From the NCBI RefSeq assembly GCF_003627815.1, contig NZ_CP032698.1, positions 2,356,001 through 2,420,000 on the forward strand: 64,000 bases of DNA, in the 5' to 3' direction. Both the position numbers and the translations under genes were made by a program. Below, piece after piece: positions 8,085-16,997 of the stretch. The notes under the pieces are model-generated. The model was not told the origin of the DNA, did no database searches, and worked only from the letters and a program-made list of their open reading frames with translations. Position 1 is the first letter of the stretch. Every line of letters starts with the position of its first letter. Source of the DNA: Streptomyces hundungensis (GTDB lineage Bacteria; Actinomycetota; Actinomycetes; Streptomycetales; Streptomycetaceae).

Positions 8085-8372
8085 ATGGCTGCTGCTAAGA
8101 CCACCACCACCGCCAAGTCCGCCGAGGCGAAGGCGACTGCCACCGAGTTCGAGTTCAAGGGCGCAACGTTCGTGATCCCGGCCCCCCTGGACCTCTCCGA
8201 CGATGTACTCGACGTGATCGAGGACGGCGGCGGCGAGCGTGCCATCGCCCGCGCGATCGTCGGCCAGGAGCAGTGGGCCACCTACAAGGGGCTCCGGTGC
8301 ACGATCGGTGAGTTCAACGACTTCCTCGACCTGGTCAGCGAGGCTGCCGGCTTCGGTGACGCGGGAAACTAA
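8085..8372 (+). CDS. Tail assembly chaperone, short form (G-like)
   Basis: This 95-aa product is made when ribosomes do not shift. It starts with a low-complexity Ala/Lys/Thr stretch and continues with the conserved core ATEFEFKGATFVIPAPLDLSDDVLDVIEDGG and a C-terminal ATYKGLRCTIGEFNDFLDLVSEA. It lies between the major tail and tape measure genes, where the chaperone is always found. The stop TAA directly follows a GGGAAAC heptamer. Confidence 0.88.
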   Translation: MAAAKTTTTAKSAEAKATATEFEFKGATFVIPAPLDLSDDVLDVIEDGGGERAIARAIVGQEQWATYKGLRCTIGEFNDFLDLVSEAAGFGDAGN

Positions 8373-8779
8373 TCCAAACCGTTCGCGTCCTTCAGGACCA
8401 CAGCGACCCACTTGAGGCAGACCTTCTGTCCCATTTCAGGGTCGATCTCCTGGATTTGTGGCGCGGACGGATGTCGCTGAGGCGCCTGCACGTTCTCATA
8501 CAGGCCCTGTTCAAGAAGCCCGGTGAATCTCTCCTCCTGATGGACCTCGATGAAGCGACGTCTTGGACCGAGACCAACCACATTCTTGCGCGTATCAGCG
8601 ACGGCCTTGAGCTGTCGAACTACCTCTTCATCAAGGCCAACTCCGCTGAAGATGATGACCTTGAACCTCCGAAGCCACTTCCCCGGCCGGGCCAGGTTGC
8701 TGAGGAGCCGAAACCCCAACTCGCTCTCGCCTCCGGCGAAGAGGTGGCTGATTTTTTCAACCACTTCGGCACCCTTTAG
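8085..8779 (+). CDS. Tail assembly chaperone, frameshifted long form (G-T fusion)
   Basis: A -1 shift at 8363-8369 joins the 95-aa short form to a second frame that is open from 8360 to 8776, giving about 231 aa. The second part reads TVRVLQDHSDPLEADLLSHF and continues with a DLLDLWRGRMSLRRLHVLI segment, the standard T-part signature of actinophage chaperones. That signature starts upstream of any good start codon, so it can only be made by frameshifting. The fusion is known in the family to bind the tape measure protein during tail assembly, while the short form is more abundant. Confidence 0.9.
8363..8369 (+). promoter_or_regulatory. Programmed -1 frameshift site GGGAAAC
   Basis: The heptamer fits X XXY YYZ in the zero frame (G GGA AAC) and is followed at once by TAA. 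Slipping gives GGG AAA then CTA, entering the open -1 frame. A hungry stop codon directly after the heptamer should favour slipping. I see no obvious strong downstream pseudoknot by eye. Confidence 0.9.
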
Positions 8780-8787
8780 GAGGCTGC

Positions 8788-11700
8788 ATGGCTACACGCG
8801 GACGGGCACCGGTCAAGGTCGGATCGGGATACCTCGAAATCTATCCGGAACTGTCTAAGTCAGGTCTGGCAAAGATGCGCGGTGACCTGACTCGCCAGAT
8901 GACCCGCATGGGAGAGCAGGCCGCCAGGTCGTTCTCCGCATCGATCAACAAGGGCTTCTCCACGCTGGCCTCGTCTGCCTCCAAGGCAGCCAAGGCAGCC
9001 AAGGCAGCCAAGGCGGGGACGGAGAAGGAAGCTCTCGACACCTCCAACAAGTTGCGCCAGATCGAGCGTTCACTGACGCGCTTTCACGGCGAGGAGGCCG
9101 GCAAGCAGTTCCGCACCTACCGGAATCTAGCGCGGCAGCGGGAGCAGCTGGAGGAAGGCACCTCGGCGGCCACAAGGAAGGCCATCAGCGACACGGTTCG
9201 GGCAAACCGTGAGGCAACCCAGGAAACCCTTCGGGAAGCACGGCAGCAGGCGCAGGAGAAGGCCCGTCTCCAGAGGGAAGATCTGGCGGAGACTCGTCGG
9301 CGCATCCAGGCCGAGAAGACCGAGGAACGCGCCCTGGCTGCCGAGGTCCGGCAGGTCAAGGCACAGCAGGCGGCAGCCGCCCGCCAGGCCGCTGCTGAGC
9401 AGCGGGCCGCGGAGCGGGAGATGGCTGCCGCCGTGCGTCAGCGTCTGGCCGAGGAGCGCGCCGCGCACCTGGCCCGTCAGGGCTTCCTCCGGGAGGAGCT
9501 TCGTGGTCTCCAGCAGCAGCGTTCCGAGATGGCGGCCACCATCGCCGCCAACCGTCGTCAGATAGCCACGTGGGACCGCGACCATAGGACCGCAACCCGC
9601 TCGGCTAGCTCACAGTGGAAGTCGCTCGGCCAGGCCACCGAGACCTACGGCCAGAACCTTGAGCAGGTTGGCCGCTCGATCAACCAGAACCTCGTGATGC
9701 CTCTCGCTGCGGCTGCGGGCATCATGACCAAGATCGGCGCGACCTCCGCCGACATGCAGTTCTACTCCTCGGAGGGTCTTAACCGGGCAGGCTTCAACCA
9801 GAAGGAAGTCGCCAAGGGAATTCAGTCCATTCAGGACTTCGCCGTCAAGACGCCTTTCTCGCTTGAGGACATGACGGATAAATTTTCGCAAGTGGCTCGC
9901 AACTTCGAGTCATACGGCGACTCGACATCCAAGTCCCTCAAGAAGTCTGAACTGCTCATCAAGGGCATCGCTGACTATGCCGCCTCCTTCGGTGTCACGA
10001 ACCCGGAGAAGGTCAAGGGCGGCATGATGGCCGCCGACATGATGATGGACCAGGGCAAGCTGTCCACCCGCTATCTGCGCCAGTTCGTACGCGGCACCGG
10101 TATCCCGATGAACGAGATCGGGAAGATAGCCGGTTACAAGGGTGGACCCGACTTCCTCAAGGAAGTCCAGGACCCCAAGGGCGGTGTGAACTCCCGCGAC
10201 TTCTTCGACAAGTTCATCAAGGCATACCAGAAGGCTCCGGGAGTCAAGGGCTCCGCGGAGGCGCTGGGCACCGGCTCCATCGGCGGACACTTCACGGCCG
10301 TCAAGGAACAGGCCCAGTTGAACCTGGGCAAGCTGTTCGGCCAGTTCAACGAAGACACAGGCAAGTTCGAGTGGACCGAGCTGGGCCAGAACACGCACAA
10401 GCTCGCTGACCGTCTCGGAAAGCTCGTAGAGGACCCGGATTTCAAGCAACTGTCCGGGGGTCTGACCGGAAACCTTGTCCGAGCCATCAATCTGTTGATC
10501 ACAGGGTTCGAGAAGGTTCAGGGGTTCCTCAACGACCACCCGGCCATCAAGGGTCTCGTGGCCCAGGTCGTGAAACTCGCAGTGGTGCTTGGCCCCCTCG
10601 CAGTGGCGGCCGGCCTCCTTACCAAGACCTTCGGCAAGATCGCGAAGTCCCTCTCCCCACTGGTGAAGGCCGGTAGCGGAGTGCTCAAGGGAGCACGCGG
10701 CGCCTACCGGACCGGCAACCAGGCCCTCGCTGGCGTACGCGCCGGCCGGGGCAACTTCCGTGAGGCATACCGGCAGCGTCGGGCCGACTATCACGACGGC
10801 GACGACCGTTCCGCGGCTCGCCGGGGCCTGGATCGTGTGCGCGGTCAGGACAGTCGCTCGACACAGCTCACGGTGCAGACCAGTGAGGCCGAAGCGGCGC
10901 TTCGGCAAGTGGATCAGAAGATCCAGGAGATTCAGAACCGCATCCACAATCTCAACCAGGAGCGCCTGGCGCAGCTCGCGTCCGAGCTGGGTGGCGAGGG
11001 CGGCGTCCGTGGTCGGGCTAGCAGCGCCGACCGCGAGATTGATCAGGCCCGCCTCTCTGTGGGCGAGTTGAATCAGGCGCAGATTGCGGGGCTGGGACAG
11101 CGGCTGGTCGCGCTCAAGGAAACGGCGGCTACGGCCGAGAGCGGAATCAAGCAGGTCCACCAGGCCGTGAACGCCCTCAACGACGCCAAGGCGGGCATGG
11201 TCCGTCAGCAGGTGCAGTACCTCACGGACAAGGCCGACACTGCTCAACGCCGCGTCGCACAGGTGTCGTCGGAGGTCGGCAGTCTCAACGACCGCAGCCT
11301 GGGCTCGGTCCGGGAGAAGTTCTCTGGGTCGCTGACTCCGGCGATCAAGGGGTCCTACTCGCAGGCGACGGACCTTAACAACCGGATCAAGGACGTCAAC
11401 GGGCGCGGGCTCGGCTCGATCACAGGCAAGGTCCGCACGCTGGGCGACGCCCTAGAGAAGGCCGCGAGCAAGGCTGGTGGCCTTGAGGGCAAGCTCATTG
11501 CGGTCAACGAACTCACCGGCTTCGGCGGGGGCGGCGACGGCAAGGGGAAGAGCAAGGGCAAGAAGCACGCCTTGGGCGGCGTCATCCCCGGCTACGCACC
11601 GGGGGTGGACAACTACCACGCCATCCTCTCCCCCGGTGAAGCAGTTCTCCGCCCGGAGGTAGCCAACGCTCTCGGCTCCGACCGGATCAACGAGTGGAAC

Positions 11701-14592
11701 TCGGCAGCAGCTCGCGGCCGTATATCGCGGCACGCCAAGGGCAAGGCCGGCAAGGGGTCCTCCAAGTCGGGGACTTGGCCGCTGTCGGTCCTGGAAGAGA
11801 TGTACGACATCGTCAACGTCGGACCGGGTATCGGTGCTTTCACGAGCGGCATTGGAATGGCCTCCGCAGGTGCGGGAATCGGCGGCGCAACGGGCTCCAA
11901 TGTCCGGCACTGGGGTGCCCAGGCAGGCGGTGACGGTGCTGGCCGGCTGGTGAACAACCGGTTTGAGAACCTGAAGGAATTCGTCCTTCAACGCGTCCCG
12001 GACTTCCTGACCAAGGCGCCAACCGGCATTGGCAACCTGATCGGTATCGCTGCCGGAGGGATCGCGCCCACCGCTGGAAACCTCTTCTGGGAAGACATCT
12101 GGAAGGGTGACGGAAACATCGCCCAGCGTGGCCTTCAGTTCGGCACCGACTTGGCGAAATCCATCCCCCAGATCCTGAAGGATCTCGTCACCAACCTGTG
12201 GGATTCCGGCGCCGAGATCCTCGGTGCACTCGCAGACGCGATCACCGATCCGGTCGGGTTCCTCGAAGGCGCCTTCCGGTCCGTGAAGGACATGTTCACG
12301 GGCATGGTCGAACAGGTGCGCGAAATGGTCGGTCTGCTGAAGCAGATCTGGTCGTCCCCCTCCGAGTACGCAGCAGAGGTCTTCGAGTCCTTCGTCGAGC
12401 GGGCTAAAGAGCTGATGCCCAACACCCAGGGCCTCTTCGCTTTCGCGGACGGCGGGATCGTCCCCGGCTACTCGCCCGGCAACGACAGGGTTCACGCCCT
12501 GCTGTCTCCCGGCGAAGCCATCCTCCGTCCGGAGGCGGCGCGCCTTCTCGGGCACTCAACGGTTCGACAGCTCAACTCCGGCGCGAAGACCGGCTCCCTT
12601 TTCGCGCCCGCGAAGTTGGGATATGACATTTCGCTGCCGGATGCGGAGGCGTACGAGGCGGCAGTAGCCAAGATCAGGGCCGCCCTCGATTCCCTGAGCG
12701 AGGCGGTACGGGCGCACCGCGGATCGGCTATGGCCGACTGGGACCAGGTGGCGGCGAAGGTCCGTTCGGCTGTGGACGGCGACATCAGGCCCGCTCAGCA
12801 GCGCTGGATTCAGCACACGCAGGGTCCGCTTACGCAGACCGAGCGGAGCTTCCAGAGCACCAACCGAGCTGTGTGGGACGACGTTCAGTCGCAGGTCGGA
12901 TCGTCAGTCTCCTTGGCGTCCGGCTCCCTCGCTCGCCTGCGGTCGAACCTCGACAGCACCAGGCAGTTCTTCGAATCGGCCTCGGGCCGAATCCAGGAAT
13001 TGTGGCGCTCTGCCATGTCCTACGTGGACTCGTCCACCAGGAGTACGGTGAGCGGCCCGTACAACCGGGGCGCGGTCTCAATGATGTCGGCAATGGCGAA
13101 GCTGGCCGGCACTCAGGCCCCGCTCGATCCGGTGCATTTCGCGACGGGCGGTGTCGTGCCGGGCTACCAGCCTGGCGTCGATACGGTCCCGGCAATGCTC
13201 TCCAAGGGCGAAGGCATCCTTCGTCCGGAAGTCGTGCGAGCGCTCGGTGCAGAAACGATCCTGCGCTGGAACGACCAGGCCCGTAAGGGCGGCCACGTCT
13301 ACGCCAACGGCGGCGTCGTCGGCCAGAAGAGCTGGTCGGGCCAGACCGGCGGAGACTGGGTCAGCAAGCACAAGGACGACGACTACGAGGGCTACACGGC
13401 CGCCCTTGCGGCGGGTTGGAACTCCGTCGTCAAGCCGATGCTCGACGCGGTATCCGGCTCCTTCGGCATCGCGGGTGACCTCGACCGGCGGGGCTTCGAG
13501 AAGAGCCTTCCGTGGGCCGAGAAGTGGACCAAGTGGGTTGACGACCACACCTCGGGTGGCGGCCAGGTCGTGAAGGTCGCCCTGGAGGAGTTCCGCACCG
13601 AGGCCCCGATGGTGGGCGGCTCGAAGTACAGCCTCGGCACTGGTGAAGCCTGGTGTGCCGACTTCATCTCGTACGTGGTGGACAAGGCTGGGGCGAACGC
13701 GGCCTACGGGAACTCCCCCAAGGGGGCGCCGCAGAACCGCTGGCCGGCCGTTGCGACTTGGAATGCGGCCATGCGTCACGTACCCATTTCGCAGTCGCAG
13801 CCGGGCGACCTCTTGACCTACCGGGGCAATGGGCACATCAACCTCAAGACGGGCCCGGACGAGACCGTTGGCGGTAACGAATCCAACTCCCTCAAGCGGG
13901 CCCGGGGCTACTGGCGGAACGCCACAGCAGCTCTGCGACCCACGGGCGGCGCAGCCACGTCTGACGGCCCTGTTCTGAACGCATGGCCGGGCAGTGTCCC
14001 GAAGTTCTCCGGAACATTGGGTGGCGGTGTTGATGGCGAGATCGCGCAGGCCATCGCCAAGGCCATGGGCCTCACGGGTGTCAGTGGCTCCAGGTGGGCT
14101 GATGGCATCGCGACGATCATTCGTCGCGAGTCCGGAGGCAATCCGCGGGCCATCAACAACTGGGACTCCAACGCCAAGGCCGGCACGCCGTCCAAGGGCC
14201 TGACCCAGGTGATCGACCCGACCTTCCGTGCGTACCACCAGCCCGGTACGAGCTGGGACATCTTCGATCCGGTGGCGAACATCGCCGCTTCGATCAACTA
14301 CATCCGGGACCGGTACGGCGACATCGGCCGGGTACAGCAGGCCGACCCCAGCAAGCCACCGAAGGGCTATTGGACCGGAACCAACTACGCGTCCCCCGGG
14401 CTCGCCCTCGTAGGCGAGAAGGGGCCAGAGTTGATCAATTTCCGTGGTGGTGAGCGGGTCTACAACAACGGGGAAACCCGAGATCTTCTAGGTCCCCGTT
14501 ACGAGATCCACATCCATGAGGCCAGGAGCGAAGACACCACGCAGGCTGTGATTCGCGGACTCAAGTATGTGGAGACCATGTACGGCATGTAG
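8788..14592 (+). CDS. Tape measure protein with CHAP and transglycosylase domains
   Basis: This 1934-aa protein sets tail length and probably also opens the cell wall. Residues 40-270 are predicted coiled coil (R, E, Q and A-rich). A hydrophobic tape region follows (residues 290-640). Three repeats of GG-x-V/I-PGY-x-PG-x-D with LS-x-GE-x-x-LRPE start near residues 930, 1221 and 1453. A CHAP-like amidase/peptidase domain lies at about 1595-1720, with Cys near 1622 (EAWCADF) and His near 1682 (NGHINL). A lytic transglycosylase (SLT-like) domain lies at about 1755-1850 with the catalytic Glu in RRESGG. ATG 8788 has AGGAGG before it. A family A repeat lies within the reading frame at about residue 1276. 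Confidence 0.93.
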   Translation: MATRGRAPVKVGSGYLEIYPELSKSGLAKMRGDLTRQMTRMGEQAARSFSASINKGFSTLASSASKAAKAAKAAKAGTEKEALDTSNKLRQIERSLTRFHGEEAGKQFRTYRNLARQREQLEEGTSAATRKAISDTVRANREATQETLREARQQAQEKARLQREDLAETRRRIQAEKTEERALAAEVRQVKAQQAAAARQAAAEQRAAEREMAAAVRQRLAEERAAHLARQGFLREELRGLQQQRSEMAATIAANRRQIATWDRDHRTATRSASSQWKSLGQATETYGQNLEQVGRSINQNLVMPLAAAAGIMTKIGATSADMQFYSSEGLNRAGFNQKEVAKGIQSIQDFAVKTPFSLEDMTDKFSQVARNFESYGDSTSKSLKKSELLIKGIADYAASFGVTNPEKVKGGMMAADMMMDQGKLSTRYLRQFVRGTGIPMNEIGKIAGYKGGPDFLKEVQDPKGGVNSRDFFDKFIKAYQKAPGVKGSAEALGTGSIGGHFTAVKEQAQLNLGKLFGQFNEDTGKFEWTELGQNTHKLADRLGKLVEDPDFKQLSGGLTGNLVRAINLLITGFEKVQGFLNDHPAIKGLVAQVVKLAVVLGPLAVAAGLLTKTFGKIAKSLSPLVKAGSGVLKGARGAYRTGNQALAGVRAGRGNFREAYRQRRADYHDGDDRSAARRGLDRVRGQDSRSTQLTVQTSEAEAALRQVDQKIQEIQNRIHNLNQERLAQLASELGGEGGVRGRASSADREIDQARLSVGELNQAQIAGLGQRLVALKETAATAESGIKQVHQAVNALNDAKAGMVRQQVQYLTDKADTAQRRVAQVSSEVGSLNDRSLGSVREKFSGSLTPAIKGSYSQATDLNNRIKDVNGRGLGSITGKVRTLGDALEKAASKAGGLEGKLIAVNELTGFGGGGDGKGKSKGKKHALGGVIPGYAPGVDNYHAILSPGEAVLRPEVANALGSDRINEWNSAAARGRISRHAKGKAGKGSSKSGTWPLSVLEEMYDIVNVGPGIGAFTSGIGMASAGAGIGGATGSNVRHWGAQAGGDGAGRLVNNRFENLKEFVLQRVPDFLTKAPTGIGNLIGIAAGGIAPTAGNLFWEDIWKGDGNIAQRGLQFGTDLAKSIPQILKDLVTNLWDSGAEILGALADAITDPVGFLEGAFRSVKDMFTGMVEQVREMVGLLKQIWSSPSEYAAEVFESFVERAKELMPNTQGLFAFADGGIVPGYSPGNDRVHALLSPGEAILRPEAARLLGHSTVRQLNSGAKTGSLFAPAKLGYDISLPDAEAYEAAVAKIRAALDSLSEAVRAHRGSAMADWDQVAAKVRSAVDGDIRPAQQRWIQHTQGPLTQTERSFQSTNRAVWDDVQSQVGSSVSLASGSLARLRSNLDSTRQFFESASGRIQELWRSAMSYVDSSTRSTVSGPYNRGAVSMMSAMAKLAGTQAPLDPVHFATGGVVPGYQPGVDTVPAMLSKGEGILRPEVVRALGAETILRWNDQARKGGHVYANGGVVGQKSWSGQTGGDWVSKHKDDDYEGYTAALAAGWNSVVKPMLDAVSGSFGIAGDLDRRGFEKSLPWAEKWTKWVDDHTSGGGQVVKVALEEFRTEAPMVGGSKYSLGTGEAWCADFISYVVDKAGANAAYGNSPKGAPQNRWPAVATWNAAMRHVPISQSQPGDLLTYRGNGHINLKTGPDETVGGNESNSLKRARGYWRNATAALRPTGGAATSDGPVLNAWPGSVPKFSGTLGGGVDGEIAQAIAKAMGLTGVSGSRWADGIATIIRRESGGNPRAINNWDSNAKAGTPSKGLTQVIDPTFRAYHQPGTSWDIFDPVANIAASINYIRDRYGDIGRVQQADPSKPPKGYWTGTNYASPGLALVGEKGPELINFRGGERVYNNGETRDLLGPRYEIHIHEARSEDTTQAVIRGLKYVETMYGM
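12613..12626 (+). repeat. Family A repeat inside tape measure gene (AAGTTGGGATATGA)
   Basis: This copy has one mismatch (ATA for ATG) and is read as A-K-L-G-Y-D in the tape measure protein. It has the same flanking CG/ACATT bases as intergenic copy 3 (5531-5550). It sits between the second PGY repeat and a helical linker, a likely module boundary of the protein. Confidence 0.8.
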
Positions 14593-14603
14593 CAGGCGGC
14601 ATG

Positions 14604-14631
14604 AAGGGCCTCGACCTCGGTCGGGGCCCTT
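14604..14631 (+). terminator. GC-rich hairpin after tape measure gene
   Basis: AAGGGCC-TCGACC pairs with GGTCG-GGGCCCTT (13 pairs with one wobble), then TTGTG. It lies in the 66-bp gap before the distal tail gene. The U-run is short, so it may be an RNA processing hairpin rather than a full stop. Confidence 0.55.
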
Positions 14632-14658
14632 TGTGCTGCCCGGATAGCGAGGTACGCG

Positions 14659-15651
14659 ATGCCAATTCCGGGTTACCGGCTCCCCAGTTGGGAGGACAAC
14701 GCCCCGATCGTAGGAGTTCCCCCGGAGCCGGATCGCTGGGGCCACACCAAGGTCACCATCACTGGCGGCAATGGGGAGGAGATCCCCCTCACTGACTTCT
14801 CGGGCCGGGCCTGGCCAGCCATCTTCTTGCAGGACGGCGCGACGGGCCTCGACCTGCCCCCGATGGAAGTGCACTCGGACACGAGCCCCAACCTCGACGG
14901 CGGCTGGTTCCGCTCCACCAGGGCGGCCGAGCGCCCCATCCTCCTGCCCCTCTACCTGTACGGCATCGACCGCCGGACGATCCTGAACCTGAAGCGGAAG
15001 CTGTCACGCACGCTCAATCCCAAGAACGGCGCCTGCATCCTTCGCTTCACCGAGGGAGACAGCACCTCCCGGTACCTCACCGCCTACTACAAGGGCGGCA
15101 TGGAGGGGAACGAAGGCACCGACAACGCGGGGTTCACCTGGTGCCGGTATGGCGTCCAACTGACTGCCTTCGACCCGTGGTTCTACGGAGACCGCGATGT
15201 CGTCGCGGAGTGGAAAACCGGCGCAGGAAAGGTGTTCCTGAAGGGGGCGGGGAAGCCTTTCGTTCCGCTCGACATCAGCACGGGCACCATCTCTTCGCGC
15301 GGCGTCACTGTCTTCAATCCAGGCGACGTTGAAGCCTGGCCCGTCTGGGAGATAGCAGGGCCAGTCCGATCGTTCACAATCTCCGGTCCAGACGGCAGGC
15401 AGTTCGGTATCAACCCGAAGGACACCAGCTCCGACCTGATCGGAACGGGCGAAACACTGACCGTTGACACCCGACCTGGATACAAGACCATCACGCGGAG
15501 CAACGGGGAAAACTTGTGGCCGAAGCTCGATCCGAACCCCTCCATGTTCGAGCTGCCGGCCGGTGAGTCCAGGGTCAATGTCCAAATGAACCCCGGGGCG
15601 TCGAGCGCAGCGCTCCGCCTGTCCATCCGTCCCCGATTCGAGAGCTACTAG
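14659..15651 (+). CDS. Distal tail protein
   Basis: This 330-aa protein is the probable first ring at the tail tip (Dit). Its N-terminal half carries a beta-rich region with GLDLPPMEVHSDTSPNLDGG and the RPILLPLYLYG strand, which resembles phage tail family N-terminal domains. The centre has QLTAFDPWFYGD, a hallmark of Dit proteins of Gram-positive phages, and the C-terminal half has a galectin-like pattern with PVWEIAGPVRSFTISGPDG. Position directly after the tape measure gene supports this. ATG 14659 follows GCGAGGTACGCG. Confidence 0.82.
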   Translation: MPIPGYRLPSWEDNAPIVGVPPEPDRWGHTKVTITGGNGEEIPLTDFSGRAWPAIFLQDGATGLDLPPMEVHSDTSPNLDGGWFRSTRAAERPILLPLYLYGIDRRTILNLKRKLSRTLNPKNGACILRFTEGDSTSRYLTAYYKGGMEGNEGTDNAGFTWCRYGVQLTAFDPWFYGDRDVVAEWKTGAGKVFLKGAGKPFVPLDISTGTISSRGVTVFNPGDVEAWPVWEIAGPVRSFTISGPDGRQFGINPKDTSSDLIGTGETLTVDTRPGYKTITRSNGENLWPKLDPNPSMFELPAGESRVNVQMNPGASSAALRLSIRPRFESY

Positions 15652-15659
15652 GGGGCCAC

Positions 15660-16997
15660 ATGGGGTACAGAATCTTCGTACGGGATGCCCCCGGACCTGA
15701 CGGCAGGATGCCTCTCCTGGGCGAGGTGGACACCTGGATCAAGCTGGACTTCACCGCCCGCTTCAACCAGCCCGGCTCCTGGCAGATGCTCGTCCGTGTC
15801 GGCACCTCGCACGAGCGTCTGCTGAAGCAGGGCCGCGGAATCGTCATCTACCAGGACGGGGTCTCAGACCCCGTCTTCAGCGGTGGCATCGACTCCTTCG
15901 AGAAGTATTGGACGGTCGAGCAACACACCGCCATGGGCTCCGTTTTCGTCGGCGGGAAGTGCGACAACCAGATTCCCTTCAACTACCTCGCCTTTCCATC
16001 CGTCTCAGGCGAGGGCACAGACGCGATGAAGCTCCGACCCATCACGAACCAATGGGAGGGCATCGACCGCAGGCCGGCCGGTGGCTCGGTGGGCCAGGCC
16101 GTGTGGGTCGAGTGTGACTTGGCGTTCGGGGCTCGTGCGCTCCCGGACCGAGCGCTCCCCGGAGTGATGGTGGGGCGTAACCCGGCACTTGGCGACGCGA
16201 TCACAGACACGCTGCGGTACGACAACCTTGGTACGAAGTTCGGTGACTGGCTCCAGGACAAGCAGACCGGCTTCCGGTTCCTCTACAACCCGGCGTCCCA
16301 GAAGATCGAACTGAAGATCACCAACTGTCGTGACCTCGCTGCGACGATCCGTTTCTCCCCCGAGCTGGGCAACATCAAGCAGTACACGTGGCAGCTCAAA
16401 GCACCGACCGTGACCCGCGCCATCGTGGCCTGCCAGGGCGAAGGCAAGGACCGGTACATCTACCAGGCCACCGACGCCGAAGCCGAGAAGGTGTGGGGCT
16501 GCGTAGTCGAGCAGTTCATCGACCGCCGCGACATCCCCCTCAAGACGGTGGACGGCAGGGTCGAGCTGGTCACACGCATCAACGACGACAAGACCGAGGA
16601 CATCGGCACCGGCCCAGACGGAAAACCATGGCCGGGCACGACGCCGGCCGAGCAGAAGTCCGCCGCTCTCAAGCACTACATCGAAGCCGTCCAAAAAGCG
16701 GCTCAGAGCGCCCTCAAGCAGGGCGAGAAGTCGGGCCACTTCCAGGTCTACCCGGTGGACACCCCGCAGTGCATGTACGGCCGGGACTACGTGGTGGGCG
16801 ACATCGTCACCGTGGAAGCCGACGGCCAGACGATCACGGACAAGGTGAATGAAGTCACCATCACCGTGGACGACGGCGGCCAGGCCGAATCTGTGACGCC
16901 GAAGGTCGGTGACCAAGGAACTGGCCAGCCCTTGAACCTTTACAAGCAGGTCTTTGAGATGCGAGAGAAGCTGCGCAAGCTGGAAGCGAGAATGTGA
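15660..16997 (+). CDS. Gp37-like tail hub/baseplate protein
   Basis: This 445-aa protein resembles the Rhodococcus phage ReqiPepy6 Gp37-like tail proteins, the hub-type component found after Dit in many actinophages. Visible features are GYRIFVRDAPGPDG at the start and FTARFNQPGSWQMLV. The block GRGIVIYQDGVSDPVFSGGI is the conserved family core, and YVVGDIVTVEADGQTITDKVNEVTITVDDGG lies near the end. The C-terminus is a short helix (QVFEMREKLRKLEARM). The ATG has GGGGGCCAC upstream, and its stop overlaps the next start (TGATG). Confidence 0.83.
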   Translation: MGYRIFVRDAPGPDGRMPLLGEVDTWIKLDFTARFNQPGSWQMLVRVGTSHERLLKQGRGIVIYQDGVSDPVFSGGIDSFEKYWTVEQHTAMGSVFVGGKCDNQIPFNYLAFPSVSGEGTDAMKLRPITNQWEGIDRRPAGGSVGQAVWVECDLAFGARALPDRALPGVMVGRNPALGDAITDTLRYDNLGTKFGDWLQDKQTGFRFLYNPASQKIELKITNCRDLAATIRFSPELGNIKQYTWQLKAPTVTRAIVACQGEGKDRYIYQATDAEAEKVWGCVVEQFIDRRDIPLKTVDGRVELVTRINDDKTEDIGTGPDGKPWPGTTPAEQKSAALKHYIEAVQKAAQSALKQGEKSGHFQVYPVDTPQCMYGRDYVVGDIVTVEADGQTITDKVNEVTITVDDGGQAESVTPKVGDQGTGQPLNLYKQVFEMREKLRKLEARM

